NCBI GenBank assembly: GCA_963844865.1
Contig: CAWJPY010000021.1
Span: 1 to 64,000, forward strand
Direction of reading: 5' to 3'
Source of the DNA: CAWJPY01 sp963844865
Lineage (GTDB): Bacteria; Acidobacteriota; Thermoanaerobaculia; Thermoanaerobaculales; Sulfomarinibacteraceae
DNA: 64,000 nucleotides
In this document: positions 55,446 to 64,000 of the stretch, one piece after another
How positions within the stretch are numbered: position 1 is the stretch's first letter
Layout: every line of letters begins with the position of its first letter
The notes under the pieces: model-generated
Seen by the model: only the letters and a program-made list of their open reading frames with translations
Told to the model about the DNA's origin: nothing
The model's database searches: none
Program-made: the position numbers and the translations under genes

Positions 55446-56132
55446 ATGCGGGCGACGGGTGCCGGGTTGCAGCGTGCGGTGCGCGGTATCGAGCAGATCC
55501 CCGTCTTCTACGACGCGATGATGGCGGTGGCCGAGGTGTCCGGCTTCCGAGAGTGGAGGCGCGCCCTCGTGACCGGCGCCTCCGGGCGCGTCCTGGACGT
55601 CGGCTGCGGCACCGGCCGCAACTTCCCCTTCTATCCCCGGGGCCTGGACGTCGTGGGCGCGGATGTGCGCTTCGAGCTCCTCCTCGCGGCGCGCCGCAGG
55701 GCCCCCGCCCGTCCCCTGGTCCTGGCCAGCGCCGAGTCCCTCCCCTTCCCCGACGCCACCTTCGACACCGTGGTGAGCGGGCTCGTGTTCTGCTCGGTGC
55801 CGGACCCGGCCAGGGGTCTCGCGGAGGTGCGCCGCGTGCTCCGCCCCGGTGGGCTCCTGCGCATGCTCGAGCATGTGCGCTCCTCCCGGCAATGGTTCGC
55901 CCGTTGGCAGGACATCATCCAGCCCGCCTGGACCTTCATCGCCGGCGGCTGCCACCCCAACCGTGAGACCGAGGAGGAGGTGCGCGCGGCGGGCTTTCGG
56001 ATCGAGGACGAAGGGTACCGGGCCAGGCGCAACGTGCGTCTCTTCTCCGCGCGGCCCCTCCCACCGGGGAGTGCTCCTCCGGTCGCCTCCCCAACAGACC
56101 GCTCACAGCCTCCACCCCAGTGCCGGGGGTGA
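55446..56132 (+). CDS. Class I SAM-dependent methyltransferase
   Basis: A 228-residue methyltransferase of the UbiE/Methyltransf_11 type. Motif I is RVLDVGCGTGRNFPFYPRGL near residues 48-67; VVGADVRFELLLAARRR is motif II, LASAESLPFPDATFDTVVSG is the post-II acidic loop and EVRRVLRPGGLLRMLEHVRS motif III. Ends with an Arg/Pro-rich tail. The substrate is unknown. It lies 164 bases upstream of the malate synthase gene. Confidence 0.85.
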   Translation: MRATGAGLQRAVRGIEQIPVFYDAMMAVAEVSGFREWRRALVTGASGRVLDVGCGTGRNFPFYPRGLDVVGADVRFELLLAARRRAPARPLVLASAESLPFPDATFDTVVSGLVFCSVPDPARGLAEVRRVLRPGGLLRMLEHVRSSRQWFARWQDIIQPAWTFIAGGCHPNRETEEEVRAAGFRIEDEGYRARRNVRLFSARPLPPGSAPPVASPTDRSQPPPQCRG

Positions 56133-56296
56133 GGCCGCAGACGGCGAGCGAAAACGTCCTGCGCATTGGCAAGTCTCGAAGTCCGGAGGATCCGCCACCG
56201 GCGCCGCGGTGCGGAAGATCCCAGAGGAGATCTTGGTTGGGGAAGGTGACGAAAGATGCGCCCGGATCTCAGCATTCGGCAGCGGCGGAGGCAGGC

Positions 56297-57895
<1,599 letters not shown>

Positions 57896-57928
57896 GGTTG
57901 CCGATCACAGAGCCGACGCCGGGCGCTC

Positions 57929-58117
57929 AGTCGACGCACATCGCGACGTCAAGGCCGGTGCCAGGCACCCCGTCGACGCACTTCGCGACGTCAAAGTCGG
58001 TGCCAGGCACCCCGTCTTGATTCGATGGTACGGAGATCGCCTCATTCGAAAGGGTGCCTGGCACCGTCTCTGGCGTTCCCAACGTGAAAGGGTGCGCCTG
58101 GCGCCGTGTCCGGCCTT
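57929..58117. repeat. Cluster of REP-like repeats
   Basis: Two direct copies of about 42 bases (57929-57970 and 57971-58012) share TCGACGCAC, TCGCGACGTCAA and GGTGCCAGGCACCC. Two further copies lie in the opposite sense, one with GGGTGCCTGGCACCG (58052-58066) and one with degenerate GGGTGCGCCTGGCGCC (58090-58105). The whole 57896-58239 gap contains nothing else I can name. Confidence 0.7.
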
Positions 58118-58239
58118 CCCGAAGCGCGAGGCGGCGCATCGCGACCTCCTCCTGCGCACGTGATGAGCGCGGATCTGCCTTGCGGCCGCCCCCGCCAGAC
58201 TCCTATCATCCACGCACCTCGCGACGACTGGAGAACACC

Positions 58240-59418
58240 ATGCACGTACACCCCTTCCACCCGCCCCAACGCACCCTCATGGGTCCAGGGCCCTCCGACG
58301 TCTCGCCGCGGGTCCTCGCCGCCATGGCCCGGCCCACCATCGGTCACCTCGATCCCGTCTTCGTGGATTTCATGGATCAGCTCAAGGAGCTCCTCCAGTA
58401 CGCCTTTCGCACCTCGAACCCCCTCACATTCCCGGTATCGGCGCCGGGCTCGGCCGGCATGGAGACATGCTTCGTGAACCTGGTAGAGCCGGGGGACACG
58501 GTGGTGGTCTGCGTCAACGGGGTGTTTGGGCGCCGCATGGTGGCCAACGTGGAGCGCTGCGGCGGCGTCCCGGTGGTGGTGGAGCAGGAGTGGGGACGGG
58601 CCGTGGACCCGGCTGCGCTCGAGGCGGCCCTGGCCGCTCATCCCGAAGCCTCCCTCGCCGCCTTCGTTCACGCAGAGACCTCCACCGGCGCCCGCTCCGA
58701 CGTCCGCGCACTCACCGAGATCGCCCATGCCCACGACTGCCTGGCCATCGTGGACGCGGTCACCTCCTTGGGCGGCATCGAGCTTGCAGTGGACGAGTGG
58801 GAGCTGGACGCGGTGTACTCGGGCAGCCAGAAGTGCCTGTCCTGCCCGCCGGGGCTGTCCCCCGTGACCTTCGGAACGCGAGCCGTCGAGCGCATCAAGG
58901 CCCGCACCCATCCCGTCCAGAGCTGGTTTCTCGACACCACCCTCATCATGGGCTACTGGGGCACCGGGCAGACCCGCTCCTACCATCACACGGCCCCCGT
59001 CAACTCCCTCTACGGCCTCCACGAAGCCCTGCTGATCCTCGTCGAGGAGGGGCTGGAGAAGGCCTGGGAGCGGCACCTCCGTCACCACCTCGCCCTGGCG
59101 GCCGGGCTGCAGGCCATGGGCCTGGAGCTGGCGGTGCCCGAGGCGGAGCGGCTGCCCCAGCTCAACGCCGTCAGCGTACCCGCCGGCATCGACGACGCCC
59201 GCGTCCGTCGCCGTCTGCTCCAAGAGCACAACCTCGAGATCGGGGCCGGCCTCGGCGCGCTGGCCGGCAAGGTGTGGCGGATCGGCCTCATGGGGCACTC
59301 CTCGACCGCCACCAACGTGTTCCGATGCCTCGGCGCCCTGGAGGCGTGCCTCATCGCCGAGGGTGCGACCCTGCAACCCGGCGCGGCCGTGGCCGCGGCC
59401 CTGGGCGCGCTGTCCTGA
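58240..59418 (+). CDS. Alanine-glyoxylate / serine-pyruvate-type aminotransferase
   Basis: A 392-residue class V aminotransferase. It starts MHVHPFHPPQRTLMGPGPSD, with the AGT hallmark MGPGPS in the first 20 residues. SAPGSAGMETCFVNLVEPGD binds the cofactor, LAIVDAVTSLGGIELAVDEW contains the PLP-contacting Asp, and YSGSQKCLSCPPGLSPVTFG carries the PLP lysine. KVWRIGLMGHSSTATNVFRC lies near the C-terminus. Glyoxylate-using enzymes of this type (AGXT, SGAT) transaminate glyoxylate to glycine. It follows aceB, another glyoxylate consumer, across a repeat cluster. Confidence 0.88.
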   Translation: MHVHPFHPPQRTLMGPGPSDVSPRVLAAMARPTIGHLDPVFVDFMDQLKELLQYAFRTSNPLTFPVSAPGSAGMETCFVNLVEPGDTVVVCVNGVFGRRMVANVERCGGVPVVVEQEWGRAVDPAALEAALAAHPEASLAAFVHAETSTGARSDVRALTEIAHAHDCLAIVDAVTSLGGIELAVDEWELDAVYSGSQKCLSCPPGLSPVTFGTRAVERIKARTHPVQSWFLDTTLIMGYWGTGQTRSYHHTAPVNSLYGLHEALLILVEEGLEKAWERHLRHHLALAAGLQAMGLELAVPEAERLPQLNAVSVPAGIDDARVRRRLLQEHNLEIGAGLGALAGKVWRIGLMGHSSTATNVFRCLGALEACLIAEGATLQPGAAVAAALGALS

Positions 59419-59435
59419 GAGCGCTTCTCTTCTGC

Positions 59436-60515
59436 TCAGCCCGTGGATGGCGGCTCGCCGGCCTCCTCGTCGCGGAGCCGGAGCTGCGCCGCCCGGCCCG
59501 AGTCCAGCAGGACCGCCACCCAGCGCAGGTCCTCGCTGTTCTCGAGCAGGATCTTGATGATCATGGTCAGGGGCACGGACAGCAGCATCCCCACCGGACC
59601 CCAGAGCCAGCCCCAGAAGACCAGGGAAAGGAAGACGACGAGGGTGGACAGGCCAAGGGTGCGCCCCATGAGGTTGGGCTCGACGATGTTGCCCAGCACC
59701 GTGTTCACCACCACGTACCCGATGGCCACGAGGAGGGCTTCGCCGACGCCGAGCTGCACCAGGGCGAAGAGTACCGCGGGGACGGCCGCGATGATGGAGC
59801 CGATGTTGGGGATGTAGTTGAGCAGAAAGGCCAGCAGGCCCCACACCAGGGGGAAGTCCACCCCCAGGATCGCCGTCCAGGCCGCGATGGCCCCCCCTGT
59901 GCCGAGGCTCACCAGGGTCTTGATGGCGAGGTAGCGCTGGACCTGGTTCACGACCCGGCGGAGCTGCCTCCCGGTCTTCTCCTGCACCCCGAAGGCGACC
60001 TGCAGCTTGACGGGAATCACCGTGGCCTCGAACAGCATGAACACCATGGTGAGGATGATCATGACGGTGTTCGAGAGGGTCGAGGCCAACCCCTTGAGGC
60101 CCGTGCCGAGCAGCCCCATGAGGCCCGAGGGGTTGAAGTAGTCCATGGCATGCAGGGACGGGAGATGGAGGTTCATGCGCTCCAGGAGCGCCGCCCAGGA
60201 CTGCCCCAGGGACTCGATGCGGGCCTGGTACGACGGGATGGAGTCGATGAAGTCGTTCACCGACCCTCCCACCAGCGCCCCGACCCCGGCCAGGACCGCC
60301 AGCAGGCCCACCATCACCAGCACCACCGCCAGGAACGTCGGGACCCGGCGGCGTTGCAGCCACACCAGCGCCGGGGAGCAGATGATGGCCAGAAACAGCG
60401 CCAGGAGGAAGGGGATCAGGAGCGACTCCGCGGCCCGCAGCCCAGCCACGATGACCACCAGACCGGCCACGGTGAGCAGGGGGCTCACCCCCTCGAGCTT
60501 CGCCCTGGTCTCCAT
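59436..60515 (-). CDS. AI-2E family transporter (TqsA/PerM-like permease)
   Basis: A 359-residue membrane protein with eight predicted helices. Family features: LLIPFLLALFLAIICSPALV, a long soluble segment (DFIDSIPSYQARIESLGQSW), LAIKTLVSLGTGGAIAAWTA, LAFLLNYIPNIGSIIAAVPA and VVNTVLGNIVEPNLMGRTLG. The family name comes from AI-2 export in E. coli, but many members transport other things or ions. The ATG at 60515 is used; the frame further upstream is uninterrupted but polar. It is convergent with the AGT-like gene. Confidence 0.85.
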   Translation of the reverse strand: METRAKLEGVSPLLTVAGLVVIVAGLRAAESLLIPFLLALFLAIICSPALVWLQRRRVPTFLAVVLVMVGLLAVLAGVGALVGGSVNDFIDSIPSYQARIESLGQSWAALLERMNLHLPSLHAMDYFNPSGLMGLLGTGLKGLASTLSNTVMIILTMVFMLFEATVIPVKLQVAFGVQEKTGRQLRRVVNQVQRYLAIKTLVSLGTGGAIAAWTAILGVDFPLVWGLLAFLLNYIPNIGSIIAAVPAVLFALVQLGVGEALLVAIGYVVVNTVLGNIVEPNLMGRTLGLSTLVVFLSLVFWGWLWGPVGMLLSVPLTMIIKILLENSEDLRWVAVLLDSGRAAQLRLRDEEAGEPPSTG

Positions 60516-60584
60516 CGCCAGAGGATACCGACCGTGAACCTGCAGCACAAGCGAAGGCCCCGCAACCCTTGGAGGAGGGGAAGA

Positions 60585-60960
<376 letters not shown>

Positions 60961-60966
60961 GCCCTC

Positions 60967-60995
60967 ACTATACCGGCTCTCAGAATCCCTGTCAT
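60967..60995 (-). promoter_or_regulatory. Sigma-70 promoter of rnpB
   Basis: On the minus strand, ATGACA (-35) and TATAGT (-10) are separated by 17 bases. Six bases after the -10 box the mature RNA begins at helix P1. Each box differs from consensus at one position. Confidence 0.75.
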
Positions 60996-61015
60996 GCCCC
61001 GGGGTGGCGGCCCGG

Positions 61016-62822
61016 TCACCCCCCGTTCGGCTTGTTGATTCGAAGACGGCGCATCTTCTTGAACAGGCCGGCCCGCGACAGCCCCAGTCGCTGCGCGGCC
61101 TGGGACTGATTGCCGCCGCAGTCGTGGATGGCGCGGCGGATGCGCCAGCGCTCGAAGTCGTCGCGTGCATCGGCGAGAGAGCGGGTGGCCAGGACCTCCA
61201 GGTCGGGTGGGGGGACGGCCTCGGCGGTGAGTGCCTCGCCGATGTGTGGAGCGAGCTGCCTGGCTTCCACCAGCTCCCCCTCCCCCCACCGCCGCCAGCA
61301 CCCTGAGCACCTCCTGCCGGAGCTCACGGACATTGCCGGGCCACCCATAGGAGGTGAGGGCCTCCAGGGCGTTGACGGTGAACCCCGCGGCTTCCCCCTG
61401 CTTCGAGCCGCCGTGCTCCCGTTGGAAGACGGCTATCAGGAGCGGGATGTCCTCGCTGCGCGCGCGCAACGGCGGCAGCTCCATGAGGTGGGGGCGGACG
61501 TGGGCGAGCAGGTCGCGGCGAAGGGCGCCCCGGGTCACGGCCGCCTCCACATCCTCCACCAGCGAGACGATCAGGCGGACGTCGCCGGAAGCGCCCCCCG
61601 AGCGGCCAACGGCGCCCAGAATCCGCTCCTGCACGTCGGTGGGGACGTCTGAGAGGCGCGCCAGATACAGCGTGCCCCCCGCGGCCGCCGCAAAGGCGCC
61701 CTGTCCACCGCTCCCCTCGCTTCCGCCGAACAGGGCGCCGCCGAGCGCCCCCCCGTCCACGGCGCCGCAATCCAGATTCACGAAAGGTCCCTCATGCCGT
61801 GGGGAGAGGTCGTGAATCACCCGCGCGAACAGCGCCTTCCCGGTACCCGCCTCGCCGGTGAGGAGGACGGGGCCCTCCCGCCGCGCCAGGTCTGCCGCCC
61901 GCCGCTTGCACTCGGTGATCCCGTCCGAAAGGCCCGCGATCCGCTGCAGCGGGCTCCCGAAACGCCGCTCCTCCTGGTCCCGGCGCTCGCCGGACGCGGC
62001 CATGAGCGACGCCGGGGGGTTCCCCGAGCACAGCACCGCCTCCACCGCCGCGATGAGCGCCCGGATGTCCCCGATCGCCGGGGGCTGCCCCGTGAAGCGG
62101 ACGACGAGGACGTGGTCGCGCTGCATCGGCGACACGAGCAGGCTCTCCCCGAGCTCCACGATCTGCTGGATCCGGGTGCCGGCGCGGTAGCCCTTCTGCT
62201 CCCGCACCACGCGGGCCAGGGTCCCCGAGGAGCGCACCAGAGGGCCCATGTCCCCGGCGCTCGACACCATGGCCACGTTGTCCTGGGTGTCGCGGTAGAG
62301 CACCACCGCGGCCTCGAAGCCGAACCGCTCCACGGCCCAGGTCAGGGGCTCGCCCACGGCCCCGCGCCGCACCGCCGAGGCGGTGGTCACGAGGAGCGAC
62401 ACCATGTCCTCGGCCGAGGCGGCGCCGCTGTACCCCTGGGTGTCCTCCTGCGTCCCCTGGCCGGGGCGCCCACCCCTTCCGCCGACAAACGGGCTCACGC
62501 CGTGGGCGCCGGAGCCGGCCTCGAGCACCACCAGGCGGGCGGAGGATAGGTTCACCAGATCACCACATTCGAAGCTGGCGGCGGCGGTCCGACGACCGTT
62601 GATGTACGTGCCGTTCTTGCTGTTCAGGTCGGTGATGTGAAAGCTGGAGTCGCGGACCCTGAGGATGGCGTGGTGGCGGGAGACGTCCTCCTGCTCGAGC
62701 ACGACGTCGTTGTCGGAGCGGGACCCGATGCGATAGCTGCGGTCGTTGGCGAGGTCGAAACGCTGCTCACCGCGGTCGGGGCTGGAGTAGACCAGAACGT
62801 AGCGAGCGGTCCCGTTCCTCAT
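61016..62822 (-). pseudogene. FHA-domain protein with degenerate sigma-54-type AAA+ domain, one frameshift
   Basis: About 601 residues if one extra base is removed. Residues 1-105 form an FHA phosphothreonine-binding domain (YRIGSRSDNDVVLEQEDVSR, RHHAILR, LNSKNGTYINGR). A GAF-like region follows. The AAA+ domain keeps Walker A (TGEAGTGKALFARVIH, about residue 321) and YGWPGNVRELRQEV but lacks the GAFTGA loop, and the Walker B region reads GGTLYLARLSD instead of LFLDEIGDL. After the G-run at 61283-61295 the frame moves, continuing VEARQLAPHIGEALTAEAV to a Fis-type HTH (GNQSQAAQRLGLSRAGLFKK) and stop at 61016. It starts overlapping the macro-like gene by four bases. Confidence 0.8.
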
Positions 62823-63526
62823 GCCACGACGTCGCCTCGGGTGATGAGATAGCCGGAGAGGGAGCCCGGCACGAACCTGTAGTGGAAGCGCCAGTCATGG
62901 TCCCGCACCTCCACCACGGCCGCATCCCCCCCCACGGTCCGGAAGCTGCGGCTGGCGCGGCTCAGCACCCGGGAACGCAGGAGATGGGACACCTCCTCCA
63001 CCTCGTCCAGGTCCTCCAGCAGCACCGTGAGCCGCACCGGTACGTCCAGGACGGCGCCGGACTCCAGGATGGCGGCGTCAAACGCCTCCACCACCTCCTC
63101 CAGGGTCAGGCCCTTGCCCCGGAAGGAGCCCAGGGGCTCGGACGCCAGGGTCCCCATCCCCCGCTTGGTGGCATCCTTGAAGATCGCCAGCAAGCTGCGT
63201 CGTACGTCCCCCGGACGGCACGTCGGCTTGAGCTCGAAGTCATGGACCACCGCCTGATAGGTCCAGTAGGACTCGGGTCGACGTCCCCGGAGCACCAGGA
63301 ACCGGCCCAGGGACAGGGGGCGATGCTCGCGGATCGCGACGTAGGCAGCGTCCAAGTCGTCCTCTGCATCCAGGTCGAGAACGCCTTGGCGGCCCATCAC
63401 CAGATTGCGGTCTTCCTGGACCACCATGGCGTCCGGATGGAGTCGCCGTCCCAGGGAGTCGCGCACGTCAAGATCGAGTCGAAATGACCAGCCTTTTGCC
63501 AATGAGATCACCCGCGCCCATGCCAC
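62819..63526 (-). CDS. Hypothetical protein, possibly macro-domain-like
   Basis: A 235-residue protein with no signal peptide. The middle part (YWTYQAVVHDFELKPTCRPG, then VRRSLLAIFKDATKRGMGTL followed by ASEPLGSFRG) resembles the second half of a macro domain, which binds ADP-ribose. The N-terminal glycine-rich loop usual for that fold is not evident, so the assignment is tentative. The C-terminal 80 residues are beta-rich and unassigned. It ends by overlapping the FHA gene and follows the ClpX-like gene, so the three form an operon. Confidence 0.6.
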   Translation of the reverse strand: MAWARVISLAKGWSFRLDLDVRDSLGRRLHPDAMVVQEDRNLVMGRQGVLDLDAEDDLDAAYVAIREHRPLSLGRFLVLRGRRPESYWTYQAVVHDFELKPTCRPGDVRRSLLAIFKDATKRGMGTLASEPLGSFRGKGLTLEEVVEAFDAAILESGAVLDVPVRLTVLLEDLDEVEEVSHLLRSRVLSRASRSFRTVGGDAAVVEVRDHDWRFHYRFVPGSLSGYLITRGDVVA

Positions 63527-63561
63527 AAGTGTAGCGAAGACCTGGCGGTCTGAGAAGGAGC

Positions 63562-64000
63562 TCAGCCATTCCGTGACGAGATGGAGGACCGGACCATCGC
63601 CGCGTCCACGAGGAGGCGATGCCCCCCCTCCGGCCGCTCCTCGAGCTTCTCGAACCCCCAGGGATCGAACTCCAGCCGATTGATGATCTTGCCGAACACG
63701 GTGCGCAGGGAGCGCGCGCCGGTACGGCTGTTCCTGGCGGCCTCCTCGGCGATCAGCGAGGCGGCCAGGTCCTCCATCTCCAGGGCGATGTCCATCACCT
63801 CGAAGTAGCGCCGCGACCGGTTGTAGGGAGAGTCCAGCGAGTGCAGCAGGATCTCTCGCAGCACCTGCACGTCGAGATCGCGCAGCAGCACCACGTTGTC
63901 GAAGCGGGACATGAACTGGGGCACCATGCCGTAGTCGAAGAGGTCCTCGGGACGCAGGAAGTCGGCGAGCTCGAACCTGGTCTCGATGCGCACCTTGCCG
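63562..64000 (-). CDS. ClpX-like AAA+ ATPase, C-terminal part
   Basis: At least 145 residues; the gene enters from beyond the window end. The visible part corresponds to the last third of ClpX-type proteins: LADFLRPEDLFDYGMVPQFM and SRFDNVVLLRDLDVQVLREI match the ClpX IPEFVGR sensor-2 area, and AEEAARNSRTGARSLRTVFG the TGARGLR helix. It lacks the IGF loop region in the visible part, so ClpP partnership is unknown. It could be a specialised paralogue rather than clpX itself. The GTG at 63993 is not the true start. Confidence 0.75.
   Translation of the reverse strand, partial: GKVRIETRFELADFLRPEDLFDYGMVPQFMSRFDNVVLLRDLDVQVLREILLHSLDSPYNRSRRYFEVMDIALEMEDLAASLIAEEAARNSRTGARSLRTVFGKIINRLEFDPWGFEKLEERPEGGHRLLVDAAMVRSSISSRNG

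Noticed and set aside
57929..58117. CRISPR array
   Set aside because: Only two direct copies without spacers, plus inverted copies; the unit is a palindromic dispersed repeat and there are no cas genes.

Overview
High-GC window (by eye well over 65 percent) from a Gram-negative bacterium. Lipid A genes (lpxB and an lpxH-like phosphoesterase), a cmk-rpsA-IHF operon, two sigma-54-type AAA+ regulators, RND metal efflux and a secreted subtilase ending in repeats of the kind I associate with Acidobacteriota point to Acidobacteriota or a neighbouring lineage. The assignment is inference; there is no 16S gene here.

Layout. 1-9.0 kb, minus strand: J-domain protein, two paralogous helical-repeat proteins around a RodZ-like gene, PrsW-type protease, ribF, rimO, lpxB and three small membrane proteins. 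9.2-12.5 kb, minus: IHF/HU subunit, rpsA with a long acidic tail, cmk. 12.6-19.9 kb: radical SAM protein, a DUF1573 protein whose reading frame crosses a UGA exactly where the family has Cys, cupin, LarA-like racemase, rhomboid protease, TrmJ-like methyltransferase. 19.9-27 kb, minus: divergent MurB homologue, a 1290-residue sigma-54 activator, aroA, LpxH-like enzyme. In the murB/activator gap, on the opposite strand, a sigma-54 promoter, an 80-nt structured RNA candidate and an intrinsic terminator line up. 27-33.6 kb: subtilase, then DUF1015-serA-serC behind a CRP-type palindrome. 33.8-48.4 kb: copper island with cusCBA (frameshifted), PII-like protein, Met-rich and SHOCT small proteins, Cu-ATPase and DUF2231 protein. 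48.5-60.5 kb: endonuclease V, aminotransferases, sirtuin, M14 peptidase, methyltransferase, frameshifted malate synthase, AGT-like aminotransferase and AI-2E family permease. 60.6-64 kb, minus: RNase P RNA with its own promoter, FHA/AAA+ protein, macro-like protein and a ClpX-like ATPase that runs off the window.

How parts fit together. The 33.8-48 kb block reads as one copper-handling island: periplasmic binders, RND export across the envelope and P-type export from the cytoplasm. serA and serC supply two of the three steps to serine. Malate synthase and the AGT-like enzyme both use glyoxylate.

The two observations I would check first are the probable selenoprotein (14215-15291) and the sigma-54-controlled small RNA with an anti-Shine-Dalgarno tract (20907-21012). 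Every recognised frameshift in cusC, cusA, aceB and the FHA gene is a net +1, and cusB also nets +1 overall; sequencing error or recent decay are both possible.
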